Shown here piece by piece: positions 42,329 to 53,602 of a stretch of 64,000 nucleotides of DNA. The stretch lies in NCBI GenBank assembly GCA_002049455.2, contig KV918784.1:62001-126000 (forward strand), in the 5' to 3' direction. Both the position numbers and the translations under genes were made by a program. The first letter of the stretch is position 1; each line of letters starts with the position of its first letter. This DNA is from Porphyra umbilicalis. Lineage: Eukaryota; Rhodophyta; Bangiophyceae; Bangiales; Bangiaceae. The notes beneath the pieces were generated by a model. The model worked only from the letters and a program-made list of their open reading frames with translations, ran no database searches and was not told the DNA's origin.

Positions 42329-42868
42329 ATGGAAGCTCTCCAGGTTCTGGCCCCGCACTCAATCGCCTGCTCACACCCAAGATGCGGTTACCAGATTTTG
42401 CGGGACCGGCCGCTCAGGAGCATCCGACTGCACTCAGAGTTGGCCGTCGTGGACGCCCGCACCGTGTCGCGCTATTGCCCGAAGTGCAGAACGCTTTTCG
42501 GGTTTTAAGTCACTACGTATACCAAGGCGTTTTACAACTCAGAGGTGCATTGGTGGATGCGGTCGGCCATCCTCGTCACCAACAAGGAGTTGGCGGATGC
42601 AGCACATGTCAAGGGTTACTTCTTGCAGGATGGGCTGGTGCGCATCTCGACGCACAACTTGGTCAAGGCGTCTCTTGCCCGCTCTTGGTTCCTTACGGCT
42701 ACCCTCTCAGGCTCCCCCACGAGCGGCCAAGTCGACTTCCGCCACGGCTCCGGCTCCTTCGCTGCACTCCTCACCGGCATGGACGAATTTACGGGGAGTG
42801 CAGCTGGTGTCGGCTGGAACGACCTCATCTGGAGCTGCATCGTTTTTTTTTGCAGCATTTTTGTTTGA
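42329..42868 (+). pseudogene. Cysteine-motif hypothetical protein, one in-frame stop
   Basis: The ATG at 42329 opens a frame with a zinc-ribbon-like pattern (CSHPRCGY, then YCPKCRTLFGF). A TAA follows the last motif and the same frame continues with plausible protein (TTYTKAFYNSEVHWWM, then RSAILVTNKELADAAHVKGY, LQDGLVRISTHNLVKAS) to 42868. The order Cys cluster followed by an aromatic-rich helical segment resembles the N-terminal Cys-cluster domains of some KDZ-type transposases, but this is a weak impression. It may be a gene fragment or have a short intron. Confidence 0.3.
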
Positions 42869-43741
42869 AAAGCGTCGGGGGCAGCAGGAGCTGGTGTGGA
42901 CGGCGACAGAGCCTACATGGGAAGTACGCAGCAGCTTGCGGGACTCGCAGTGCGGCGGTGTCGGCGGCCGCCACGGTGGCAGTGACGGCGGCAGCGACGG
43001 AGGCGGCACCGCCGCCGATGCAGTGCCACTCGCGGTGCGGGGGGGGGGGGGCGGATTGAGGGGCGGGGGGTAGGGGGTCCGGATTGCACCGCCCCTATAG
43101 ACGGCGACGCGACGCCCGAGGGCGAGTAGCCGCAGCGCGCCGCGCCACAGGCCGACGCATGCGGCGCCACCGCCGCGCACGTTGCCGCAGGTGCGCTGTG
43201 TGTGTCCGACTCCGCCCCCTCCTGTGGCGCGGCCGTGGTCGCCCAGCTACACAAGGGGGGGATACGCTGCGCGCTGCGTCGGCGGCGGCGGTGGCGGCGG
43301 CAGCCCCAGCCGCGCCGTCGCCGGCCAGTGACCACCCACCGGCAGCCGCGGCGGCGGCGGCGCCCGCCACCGGCGGCAGGTCGTGCGCGCCGTCGCCTGG
43401 GTGACCGGGCCAGACGACGCGCCGCCGCCACGGGCAGATGCACCGCTGCCGCCACGCGTAAGGGCTGCGAGGCGCCCTCCCCCCTTCGCCCCCCCTCCCA
43501 CTGACCGCCGGCCGCGGCGCCGCGGCGCCCTGTAATTGGCGTCGCCGCCACCGGCGGGCGAGCGCGGCGCTCCAGTCGTCGCGACCAGCCACGGTGGCGG
43601 GTGTGGCCGACGGCGGCCGCGTCGCCGCCGCCCGCCCCGCGCACCCGGTCCGTGTGCCACCCGACGCCGACCCGCGCGTGCCGCGGCGACCGCAGCGGCC
43701 ATCCCCCCGACCGTGACCTCACCGTCCCCGCCCACGATGGG
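42869..43741. other. GC-rich simple sequence left of the gypsy element
   Basis: Imperfect GGC/GCC repeats with overlapping low-complexity frames on both strands, and a G-run near 43040. No gene is supported. The last five bases (ATGGG, 43737-43741) are the left target copy of the gypsy insertion. Confidence 0.4.
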
Positions 43742-44134
43742 TGTGGTATTAATAACATTAGTTCAATTACCAGTGTACTAAGACCGACCGTAGCCGCGCA
43801 ATAAAGCGAGTTCTATCGCCGTCGCGGCGAGGAAAAAGACCTTTTGTTGAAGGGCATCCGATCGGGAGCCGGGTGTCGCCCACGACGGCGACCCCGGACC
43901 CACGGTGGTTTAATACAAACAGCGGCACTGATCGATCGACCATCCGATCGATCGATCGTAATGAGTGCCGGTAGACAGATAAGACAGGCAAGCAAACAAA
44001 CAATAAAAAACAAACAATGCGGAAGTAACCCCCCAAAGTGCGTGCCGCAAGCCGAGTCACACAAATCCGTGGATTCGGCCAGTCAAGGGGGCTACTCGTG
44101 GCCAATTACCAATTGGGAGCAGAGATATGCTACA
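43742..44134 (-). repeat. 3' LTR of the gypsy element
   Basis: 393 bp, partner of 53603-53995, flanked on its outer side by ATGGG. It contains the palindromic run GATCGATCGACCATCCGATC followed by GATCGATCG. Confidence 0.95.
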
Positions 44135-44752
44135 TACCTCCAACGCGAGATTCGAACCGTCCCGGTGAGATCCGAGGATGGTGAAACCCGATTGGGCGAT
44201 CGCGGCTTCTTACGGGCCCGCGCGGGCGCAACCGCCCAGGCAGCGGGAGCCGTGGGGGGGGCGCGCCACCCAGTCCCGATTGGGGGGAGGTGGCGGTTCG
44301 CCGTCGTCGGTCGCGACCGTCCGGCCACGCACGCGTGGGCGTGGGTGGCGAGCAGCTGACGCTGCGGGTCCGACCGGCGCTTGCGCGTACGCGCGCCCGC
44401 GTAGGCGAGTCGGCGTCGGCGTGGGCGTGGGGGCCAGGCGGCCTGTTGACAGGCGACGAGCGTCGGGGTTCAGACCGGTTGATGCGCAGGTGCGTCGCGC
44501 AACACGTGTTGGGGCGACCGTCGTCGGCGCCGAAGGGCGCCTTCTTCGTCAGGGTTTTGACTACCCCGACGACACGGCGAAAGCCGGGACGCGGGCCCGT
44601 GTTTCCGAGAGTGGGGGTGGGGTTCACACCTCAAGGCCGGTTACCACCGTGGCGTGCGCGCGGTGCAGCACTGGCTGAGTGGTCGTCGTCGTGCCGGCAG
44701 GCGCTGATCTCGTCGGAGTTTTGACTCCCTTGGCGACAGGGCGAAAGCCAGG

Positions 44753-47115
44753 GTGCGGGTCTGCGTTGTGACGGCACGAGGTCATCCCGTGTCTTTGTGC
44801 TCACGCACAGGTCGCGGCCTAACGGCAAGGTTGAGTAGGGGTGCGCCGCCGCGAGGTGGCACACCGCGAGGTGGTGGACTCGGTGAGTGTGGGTTTGCGC
44901 TGGGCGGTGGGGGCGGCGCGCACGGCGGCAAGCGCGGCAAGCTCGGCGGCGACGGCGGCAAGGGCGGCAAGCGCTGCGTCGGCGGCAAGCGCGGCAAGCC
45001 CGGCGGCGCCGGCGGCAAGGGCGGAAAGCGCTGGGTCGGCGGCAAGCGCGGCAAGTCCGGCGGCGACGGCGGCAAGAGCGGCAAGCGCTGCGTCGGTGAC
45101 GGCAAGCGCGGCAAGCCCGGCGGCGACGGCGGCAAGGGCGGCAAGCGCTGCGTCGGCGACGGCAAGCGCGGCAAGCCCGGCGGCGACGGCCAGGGTAAAC
45201 ACCCCCGAACGGCCAACGCTATGGTGGATATGGCCGCGATGGCGGTGGACGTCGGCGTTGCCGATGACGGGGCGGTCATCGACGGGGCGAATGCCGCCTC
45301 GGGGGACCATCCGGAAGTGGATTGCTCCACGGACCCGGAATTCTTGCGCCAGTTTCGGCCTCGCGGCTCGTACTACGCACACGCGGAACCTGTGGAGGTG
45401 GTTGATGGGGTCCCGCGGGTCACAGACCTCCGTCTGTATAAGATGTGCGTGCGCAACCGCACTCGTGCGCACACGCGCCGTGTCTACGCGCATTACGAGG
45501 CGTTGCCCGACTTCATTGACGTGATGGCGCAAGCCGGGTTGCCGGACCACGCAGGCGACCGCGTGGCCGAGGTCCATGGGGACCCGTACTTTGGGAACCA
45601 CGGCCCTCAGCGTCGTGTGTACGAGGTGATGTCGTTTTGCAACGAAGTCGTGCGCTACCAAGGGCCCTTGCACCCGTTCCACCGCTTGGTGTACGCCAAT
45701 GCGCTTCTGTTCCCTGTGAAGGGTACAGAGACGATCGAGGTGGCGGCCAACTCGTTTTGCCGCTTGTTGCGCAACTGGCCGAAGGCCGTCTGTCTCAAGC
45801 GGGCTCTCGCCGAGGACCTTTCGGTCCCGTTCGGGCACGACTCCGGTCTGGAGCCGTACCTCGAGCAGCTCGCGCTGGTGAAGCACGAGGAGAACGACAA
45901 CGTCGAGGACGATCGCAGTTCGCGGGTCACCGGGTTGCCAAGCCCCTTTCGGTTGCCGATGTTCCCATCCGACCACCGTTGGGCCTCCGACACGCGCTTC
46001 TTTCGCGGTCGCGAGTTGATGCCCACCGCGTGGGCGGCTGGATTCTCCGTGCGCCACGGGCGTTCGACTTGTCCCGTTCGCCTCCGCCTATCCCGGCGTG
46101 GGAACCCCACACGGGGTTGTTGGTGGCGACCCCCGTAGTGGTGTCGTACCTGCTGCAACTTAGTTGCTGCGTGGGTTCACACCCTGCAGGAGGGCAAGCT
46201 CTTCGTCCACTTGGACGCTAAGACGATTCGTCATTTCGACGCGTTGGATACGTCCAAGTTGAAGGACGCGCCCGACGGCGACGCCAAGTACGTCTTGTAC
46301 GGAAAGATGCGTCAAGTCGTGACGGCGTTTCCCTGGCGGGAGGTCCTTAAGGACGTTGTCTGGCGCGACCGCGACTCCGGGGAAGCCCGTCAGGTGCGGG
46401 TCACCGTCGATCCGACCAAGGGGTACGGCTTTTGCCTTCGCCACCCTTACGTCGCGACTGGGCGTTGGACCCGAACGCGCCACTGCCGATGGCTCGAATC
46501 ACTTCGAACCATCCCAGGGTGTGGCGTCGTGGTCGTCCGAGCTGGGACCACGCAGTTGGCAACACCCGAGAGGGCCGCTACCGCCCGCGTTCGCCGCGGC
46601 GCGATCGCTCGCCATCTCCGCCCCGGGCGGTGGATGCCACTTGGCCGACCCGCGCGTCTTCCACCGCGGCGGTTGCCTTGTTTTGGTCGGCGCGCTCGCG
46701 CGATGTACGCGTTCACGCGCCCTCTGGGGCAGCCTTGTCGGGGGTAGCTAACGCCTGGGTCGAGCAGATCGCGGGCCTGCGGACCGCTGTGGAGCGCGCC
46801 GACGGACGGGGTGTCGAGTCGGCTTTGCCCATCATTGGACAGGCCGTGGCTCGCGCCGTTGACGGCGATGCCAACTACGGGCGATTCGCTCAGCGACTCG
46901 AGGCTATCCAACCAGAGGAGGAGGCTACGCCGGCGCGCTTCAACGAGCAGAGCATCCTTGGTTGTCGGACCCATGAGGGCGGGGGTCCGTCAACGGGGAC
47001 CCCGCACTCGGCGCGCAACACGCGTGCGCGTAGTGTCTCGCAGGAGTCGGCGGCCATTGTTGGCGCGAGCCGCGATTCCCGCCGGGACTCGCGTCGTCGT
47101 GACGACGAGGACTAG
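44753..47115 (+). CDS. Antisense coding region in the gypsy element
   Basis: This region between pol and the 3' LTR is open on the strand opposite to gag-pol, in more than one frame. The first and longest part (44753-46138) starts with a Lys/Gly-rich repeat and continues into well-mixed sequence (RGSYYAHAEPVEVVDGVPR, VYEVMSFCNEVVRYQG, NSFCRLLRNWPKAVCL). Later parts include YVLYGKMRQVVTAFPWREVL and, at the end, an Arg/Ser-rich tail (RDSRRDSRRRDDED). Antisense extra ORFs are known in several plant gypsy lineages, where their roles are mostly unclear. The region looks like a real extra gene of the element with perhaps two or three breaks or introns. Confidence 0.5.
44930..45190 (+). repeat. Lys/Gly-rich 57-60-bp tandem repeat
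   Basis: About four units encoding GGKGGKRCVGGKRGKPGGA-like blocks (19-20 residues) in the antisense reading direction of the gypsy element. The highly basic product would bind nucleic acid; this is an inference from charge. Confidence 0.75.
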
Positions 47116-47471
47116 CGAGGTTCACTGTTCAGTGACTTGCTCGGTTGACCCCGGCGGGGGGGTGGGTTGCCAATGTCGAGGGCTTACGCCTTTTATGGTG
47201 TTGGTGTTTCTTCGTCTTGTGGTTGTTTGTCGTTTGACATGTTTGTATCCACTTCTCAGTTTTTCTGTTTATCGTCAGAGCGATGAAGGAATTGGCAGGC
47301 CATCATGGTTCATGTTGTGGGATTTTTGTCCCTTGCATCTGCTGATAAAAGCACTTCGTACTCGAAACATGCGCGTATGGCAGTAGCGTACGAACTGGTG
47401 TTGGTCCATTGTGGTATGACCACGGTTGCTTCCTCTGTAATTGTCACCAAGCGTCGAAGGACTGAGTCCAA

Positions 47472-50400
47472 TTATTGTACCGGAGGTACCAGAAACCAGT
47501 TGGGGAGCACTGGTACAGAGGGATCGCTCCCGATCAGCGTCGCCTGCGCGGTTTTCGGCCACACATATGTGTACGGGCCGTAAACACGGTTCAGCCGAGG
47601 GAAATGCCGGAAGGCAAGTTGGGGGTCATACGCAAAGTTGCGCGTCATGGACGACAGAGTAGACTTACGCCATGCGACATGAATTATTTTCTTAATTGCA
47701 GCGGCGGTAGTTGAATCTGTCCACGAGACATCGGTATGGATAACTCCGTCACCGGTAACATGGACATGTTGGATAGTGGGTATCCACGTGGAGTCCATGA
47801 CGATGTTAGCCACGGTTGTGAGCCCGGCCTGTCGGTGACTTCGTCGCGTTGGCGTTTGCCATTCGTACCCTGGTACATGCTTCTTCTTCTGTCGAAGAAA
47901 GCGCACCACCAGGTTGCGGGGGAGGTTCTCCAGCGGTTCCCAGGTGTCGTCCTTCGACCCGTAGTCTAACCAGCGCACCTGAGCGCTATAGCTGTCACCC
48001 GTCTGGCGTAAGCCTAGGAATTTGTCGATCACATACTCATCGGCAGTTGCCGGGGGTGACTTGCGTTGGTCTAGACCATCTAGCAGGGGGTTTGCAGCCG
48101 TGTCCGTCGTCGTTGGACAAGGAGCAGGGGTGACATGGTCACTGCTGACGCGTTTCTCCTCGCCGTCAATGTCAATGACAAACGTGGAGGCGTCCGCGTC
48201 TGCGTCAGTGACCACGAAGGGTCCGATGGCTTTGCTTTGCAGCTTGTTTTTCCGATCGTGGTTGGTCGTATATACGTAGTCGCCGATCTTGACGTCCGCA
48301 TTGCGGGTTGCGACCCGATGGTCGAAGTTACGTTTGTAACGCTGTTGCGTCTTACGCAAGGCCTCGACTACGATGGGGATCTGCTTGCGCAGGCGGGCCA
48401 TGAACTCGCGTTTGCGAGCTAGGGGTGACCCGTCCTTGAGCGTTCCCTTACTGGTAAGCGGAGTGCCCGGGGGCAAGTTGCGAACCGTGAGGTTGGGGAT
48501 CCGCCTTGGGATAACGAGCTCAAATGGGGCGATGCCCGTCGACCGATGTGGTTGGCTATTATCCGCCATGGTGATTACCCGGAGTAGCTCATCCCATCGT
48601 GATGGGTCGTCGGCGACGTAGTGTCGCCGCTGAGTAGCCATAGTACGGTTGTACCGTTCAACTTGCCCACTGGTTTTGGGATGATACGCCGTGGTGCGAA
48701 CCGTTTCAATGCCAAGCATTTTCATCACAGCGATGAAGAAGTTCGACATGAACTGGGGCCCTTGGTCCGATAGGCTCCGTTCCGGTGGCCCGTAGGCTGA
48801 CACCCACGCGTCCATGATGGCTGACGCCACGGACATGGCCGTGATTCGCCGCAAGGCGATGCACTTGGTGAGCTTGGCGAAGCGGTCGGTGATAACCAAG
48901 ATGAAGCGGTTGCCCTTCTTGGAGGCCGGGATGGGCCCAAAGATGTCAACGGACAGCTCCGTAAGAGGCTCGGGAGCCTGGAACAGGGTCAAGGGCGTGG
49001 TGTGTCGCCGCAAGGCGAGGCGATTTTGCGCACACGTTGTGCATTTGGTGATGGTCGAATGAATATCCGTCACCATTGAAGGCCAGTAGTATGCCTTACG
49101 CATTGTGTAATACATTCGGTTCATACCAGGATGGGCGGCCACGGTTGCGTGGTGCTCGAGGGTCAACACGCGTTCGCGTAGAGACTTTGGAATAACCAGT
49201 TGATTGCCGTAAGGCGCACGGCGGTACAGAGCGTGATGCTCATCGCGGAAGAAGGCCTTGGCCGCTCCGCGCTCCACGCGAGTGGACATCTCGACGCAGA
49301 AGTCGTCTGTTTGTTGTGCTTCGACAACATCATCGAACTCCACCGGTTCCGGTGTGTCGGTACCCGTGTACCTCCCCGTTCTGAAGCCGTTGGCCGTCTC
49401 GGCCAATGCCAGGCAAGGTATATCATCATGGATAGCTCCTGGCGGCGCCACCGTAGAGGCGCGCGACAGGAAGTCGGGCAAGTGGTGCGATGCACCTGGT
49501 TTATAAACCATATCGAATGTGTATTCGGAGAGGCGAAGTCGCCATCGCATCAAGCGTCCGCTTGAGTCGGTCGTGCTGTAGATCCAGCTAAGTGCTTGGT
49601 GATGCGTTCGGATGAGGAACCGTTGTCCGTCGAGGAAGTGCCTCAACTTGAGGACAGCCCACACGACGCCGAGGCATTCTCGCTCCGTGGTGGAGTAGTT
49701 TTGCTCTGCAGCAGTGAGTCCTCGACTCCAATATCCGACAGGATGAAGCAGTTCGCCCGGCTCCTCCTGGAGGAGGGAACAACCAACTTGGTCGGCGCAT
49801 GCGTCCACGTCAAAGATGAGCTTCCGATTGGCCTTCGGCAAGGCAAGTACCGGTGGGCACAACAGTGCGTCGCGAAGGTCTTCGAATGCGGCGATAGCCA
49901 CGTCCGTCCGTGGTGGTAAATCCGGTGGGATCTCGGCCCTAGTCAGGGCGTTCAGGGGCTTTGCTCGTTTGGCAAAGTCTTTGACAAACCGTCTATAGAC
50001 GTTGCACATGCCCAAGAAGCTTTTCAGCTGGGTCTTTGTAGTTGGGAACTTGGCATGCTTCAGAACATCCACGTTCTTGTTGTCCACGTGCAGTTTCCCG
50101 GGGAGGACAATGTGTCCTAGGTACTCGACCTCATCGGAGAACCACGTGCACTTTTCCAAGTTGATGGTAACCCCGGCTTCTCGGAGACGGTGAAGAACCG
50201 TGTCAACGTCTTTGACGTGTTGTTCCGCGTTTGCGGAGAAGATGATGACATCGTCTAGGTAGACAAGGCATATCTGCCACTTCAAACCCGAGAGGATAAT
50301 ATCCAACGCGCGCTGAAAGGTAGCGGGCGCGTTCGTCAAGCCGAAAGGCATGGAGAACCAGTTGTATATACCACAGTGCGTCATGAACGCCGTATTCTCT

Positions 50401-51146
50401 TGGTAGTCTTTGCGTAAGGGTACTTGCTTGTACCCCGCGGTGCAGTCGAAAGACGTGAATACCTGGGCATCTCCCAAGGAGTCAAGGCAGTCCTCCATTC
50501 GAGGCAAGGGATAAGCATCCTTCTTGGTGATGTTGTTTAACCGACGATAGTCGACACAAAATCGGGCTTTGCCGTTCTTCTTTGGTACAATTACCACGGG
50601 GCTTGCCCAAGCACTATGGCTAGGGGCAATGACGTTGAGCTTCAACATTTTGTTGATCTGATCAGAGATGATCTGCCGTTTGAACGGCCCGGTCCGGTAG
50701 GGTTGGGCCCGTATGGGCAGAGCGTCGGGAGGAGTGACGATGGCGTGCTCCGTAGCACGGATGACGCCAAGGGTTCCATCCCACATAGACGAATGCGTCT
50801 TAAGCATGTCACGAATCTGCTTGTGCAGGTACTCGGGTGCCTCACTGAGTTCGAGGTCCTCGAGTGGGTCACGACTCGCGTCGTCCGATAAGTTATTGGT
50901 TCCACCCTTTGGGGTGTTGTCATCCAAGACGGCGGAAAGCATCGGCCCTTGGTAGGGTTCTGCGAACCCCAAGGTTGAGTTCTTGCGAACAATGTCTTGG
51001 TCCTTGCCGAAGTTGCATAACTTGATCAAGAATGGTTCGTCCGATTTGACGATGGTGATGCCGCGGGCGACTGCCATGGACTTGCGTCGGCACAACCGAA
51101 TGTTCTGTGTGATGGTAACCATACCAGGGGTGTCGCACGTGGCCAT
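47472..51146 (-). CDS. Gypsy pol part: reverse transcriptase, RNase H, integrase, chromodomain
   Basis: An open segment of 1,224 codons. The reverse transcriptase has ASPVVIVPKKNGKARFCVDY, FDCTAGYKQVPL, GLTNAPATFQRA and the catalytic VYLDDVIIFS. RNase H has FDVDACADQVGCSLLQ and TTERECLGVVWA. Integrase has the H2C2 zinc site (HHATVAAHPG, CTTCAQNR), VDIFGPIPASKKGNRF and YHPKTSGQVERYNRT. Near the C-terminus, EYVIDKFLGLR and YSAQVRWLDYGSKDDTWEP match a chromodomain, which places the element among chromoviruses; such domains direct integration to particular chromatin. An extra tail of about 130 residues follows the chromodomain. Confidence 0.95.
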   Translation of the reverse strand: MATCDTPGMVTITQNIRLCRRKSMAVARGITIVKSDEPFLIKLCNFGKDQDIVRKNSTLGFAEPYQGPMLSAVLDDNTPKGGTNNLSDDASRDPLEDLELSEAPEYLHKQIRDMLKTHSSMWDGTLGVIRATEHAIVTPPDALPIRAQPYRTGPFKRQIISDQINKMLKLNVIAPSHSAWASPVVIVPKKNGKARFCVDYRRLNNITKKDAYPLPRMEDCLDSLGDAQVFTSFDCTAGYKQVPLRKDYQENTAFMTHCGIYNWFSMPFGLTNAPATFQRALDIILSGLKWQICLVYLDDVIIFSANAEQHVKDVDTVLHRLREAGVTINLEKCTWFSDEVEYLGHIVLPGKLHVDNKNVDVLKHAKFPTTKTQLKSFLGMCNVYRRFVKDFAKRAKPLNALTRAEIPPDLPPRTDVAIAAFEDLRDALLCPPVLALPKANRKLIFDVDACADQVGCSLLQEEPGELLHPVGYWSRGLTAAEQNYSTTERECLGVVWAVLKLRHFLDGQRFLIRTHHQALSWIYSTTDSSGRLMRWRLRLSEYTFDMVYKPGASHHLPDFLSRASTVAPPGAIHDDIPCLALAETANGFRTGRYTGTDTPEPVEFDDVVEAQQTDDFCVEMSTRVERGAAKAFFRDEHHALYRRAPYGNQLVIPKSLRERVLTLEHHATVAAHPGMNRMYYTMRKAYYWPSMVTDIHSTITKCTTCAQNRLALRRHTTPLTLFQAPEPLTELSVDIFGPIPASKKGNRFILVITDRFAKLTKCIALRRITAMSVASAIMDAWVSAYGPPERSLSDQGPQFMSNFFIAVMKMLGIETVRTTAYHPKTSGQVERYNRTMATQRRHYVADDPSRWDELLRVITMADNSQPHRSTGIAPFELVIPRRIPNLTVRNLPPGTPLTSKGTLKDGSPLARKREFMARLRKQIPIVVEALRKTQQRYKRNFDHRVATRNADVKIGDYVYTTNHDRKNKLQSKAIGPFVVTDADADASTFVIDIDGEEKRVSSDHVTPAPCPTTTDTAANPLLDGLDQRKSPPATADEYVIDKFLGLRQTGDSYSAQVRWLDYGSKDDTWEPLENLPRNLVVRFLRQKKKHVPGYEWQTPTRRSHRQAGLTTVANIVMDSTWIPTIQHVHVTGDGVIHTDVSWTDSTTAAAIKKIIHVAWRKSTLSSMTRNFAYDPQLAFRHFPRLNRVYGPYTYVWPKTAQATLIGSDPSVPVLPNWFLVPPVQ

Positions 51147-51149
51147 GAT

Positions 51150-51719
51150 CTACTCCTCCTTTTGTCCGTTGACACGCACCTGTTTGCAGGCTCGAACCCG
51201 AGCGGGCCTATCTTGCCAGTGGCGGTCCCACGCGCTGTCGTTAAGACAAGCTAAGATCGGCGTTGGCCGAGGTAGTTCTTCCGTGCAGCGCCCGTGCTCT
51301 TGCCAGACGATCTTGCGCAAGCGCGGCAAGATGCCCTCGATGTTTTGTTCAATAAACTCGGTGCCAAGAATGCACGGGCCTGACAAGTTGTCGGAAACGA
51401 GGAATCGGTCAAAGAGACGCACACCTCCGGTGTCTACATACAGATGTATGACATACTTCGTCACGAGACGACTGTTGTTTGCATCTCGGATGCGCGGAAG
51501 CGTGGTCAACTCTTCGGCGTAAGCCATCCAGTTCGAAGGGTGAACACTAGTTCGCACTATGTTCACCCCGGCGCCCGTGTCCAAGACAGGGCGGCAACTT
51601 CGCATTACGCGCAGGCATGGGCCTAACGTGGCTGCGATCTCGTAGTGCCGAAGGGCACGACGTAAGAGTCTTGTCACCGTACGCTTTCGCGTTCCGCCGG
51701 GCAACCGCCAGTCGGGCAC
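51150..51719 (-). CDS. Gypsy protease part
   Basis: Contains the retropepsin-like motif PVLDTGAGVNIV and the second conserved block CILGTEF (I/L-L-G), as in Ty3/gypsy aspartic proteases. It lies directly between gag and pol on the same strand. Confidence 0.8.
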   Translation of the reverse strand: MPDWRLPGGTRKRTVTRLLRRALRHYEIAATLGPCLRVMRSCRPVLDTGAGVNIVRTSVHPSNWMAYAEELTTLPRIRDANNSRLVTKYVIHLYVDTGGVRLFDRFLVSDNLSGPCILGTEFIEQNIEGILPRLRKIVWQEHGRCTEELPRPTPILACLNDSAWDRHWQDRPARVRACKQVRVNGQKEE

Positions 51720-51724
51720 CCGGC

Positions 51725-53372
51725 CTAGACGTTGTTCGAGTCGTCCACGGCGTCGGCCGGATGCTCGATCTCGTCTTCTTCGACGTTACCGTCGGCAAGG
51801 GCGTGAACGCCGATAGGCGGTTGCCGACGCTCGCGGGGGCGATAAGGCTCGGCAAACTGTGCGACGAAGTGCCCCGGCTTGTTACAGTTGTAACAGATGT
51901 CAGCCCGATTGGCTTGAGGGACGGCGGCCCGAGGGGGCGGCGGGGTACGAACCGGTGTGAACGGTCGTTCCGTAGTCGTCCGCTGGTCTTTTGTCGCGTA
52001 AGCGACTTTGATCGCCGTTGGGCGGGTCATCTTGAGTTGCAAACGCAACTTGTTAGTACCGTCCCAGTACATCTGGGCGGTGGCGACCGTCTCGTACAGG
52101 GTTCGGTCGGGGAACTGGTCGTTCAGGACCCGGAAGTGCGCTTGCACAAGGTCTGAAAGACCAGTGATGAAGACGTCCTTAACGTCTTGGATGTCGAACA
52201 AACCGTTCAGGAGGTCGCATTGCGTTTCCACGCGATGACCAAAGGCCGTGGGCGCCTCGTTGTCTTGTTGCTTCATCGTAATGATGTCTTGATAGGCGTT
52301 AGTCATGGTTGCGTGCGTCGCATACTTCGGAAGAAGCCAGTTGACGGCATCTCCGTAGGTACGGATGGCGTAACGCTTACGTCCGAGGGTGCTGTTAAGC
52401 GCGCCGGAGAAGGCCGTTTTGGCTTTTCCGGCTAGTCGAAAGACCATAAGCGGAAGGGCTTGACCGTGCGTCAGCCCAGTCGCGTCGCACGCGCGGCGAA
52501 AGGTTGTCAAGAACGTGAAGATGCCCAAGGGCAGGGCTCCCGCGAATGGCTGTTGCCCATGGAACGCTCCGTCCAAACGTTTGTTGAGACGGTGCGACCG
52601 CTTTGCCTCTTTAGGCGTATACGTCAGTTGACGGCGGACCAGGAAGTACTTCCTGTAGTCCAGGAGTGTCTTGAAGCGGCTATTAGCCGGGCGGATCACC
52701 TTGATCCTATCGGCTTTTTCAAGTCGCTCCTTCCGTTTGGTGGGGGTCGCGGGGCGCATGCGCGCGGCCGCGTCCGACTCGCTCGAGCTGTCGCTCGGCG
52801 AGGACCCACTTGGGGGCGACGGCGGGCCTGGGGGCCCGTGGCCATCGTCCGAAGAGGACGTGTCCGTCTCGTTGGGGTTGTCGTCGTCTGACGACGTCGG
52901 GCTTGACCCAGAGGCGGAATCGTCGGAAGATGAGGAAAGCGCGGCGTTAGCCGGAGCGTCCTTGCGGACGGACTTGTCCTTAATCACCTTGCTCGTCTTC
53001 TTGACATCCTTGGTCTTTTCGCCCGACTGGCGGCGAGACTTAGCCACACGGCGTTCCTCCTCATGAAAGTCGACCTTAAGCACGGGCCTCGATGTCGTCG
53101 ACCAACTTGTCATTGGCTCGCGCCAGAGACTCGTCAGTCTGTTCTTGGGCCGTTAGGCGTCGCTGAAGTGCTTCAACGGCCGCCTTCAGGCTCTCCACCA
53201 CCTGCATCTGCCCAGAGGCGGCTTGATCCGCAGGGATGGGAGGAGTTGGAGCACCGTCCGTTGGGGCGTCGGAGGCGGCAGGAGTGCCTTGTCCCCCGCC
53301 CGGCGGCCGGTAGCCAGCTGGCAACTTGCCGTCTCTGGCTCGCCGAGTGCCGCCGGTACCACCAGTAGACAT
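51725..53372 (-). CDS. Gypsy gag part
   Basis: The N-terminal portion (53076-53372) is Pro/Gly-rich followed by a coiled-coil-like stretch (VVESLKAAVEALQRRL). The main part (51725-53113) has an acidic Ser/Asp tract, then the retrotransposon gag helical domain (FLTTFRRACDATGL, YAIRTYGDAVNWLLPKY, FGHRVETQCDLLNGLF) and a zinc-knuckle-type motif (CYNCNKPGHF). It precedes the protease directly. Confidence 0.85.
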
Positions 53373-53602
53373 ACTGGGACCTGAACAAAGCGTTCCGACT
53401 TGGCTTATGCCCTGCGCGCCAACGTCGGAGATCTCAACCGTGATGCCCCCGGCACCACGCCCACAAGTCGATGGCTTACGTTCCGCGCGCCAAGCGACCG
53501 TATCGACACCGTCACAATGCCACGAGGCAGCGAGAAAGTTCTCGGGGACACCGTGCCGCGAGGCACAATGAAGGCGAGGGTATCCCCTGCTGCTCCACCA
53601 AA

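Noticed and set aside
44819-46057. A 412-codon - strand frame (Ala/Leu-rich repeats, His-rich) opposite the antisense gypsy gene
   Set aside because: It is the reverse of the Lys/Gly repeat and of the more protein-like + frame.
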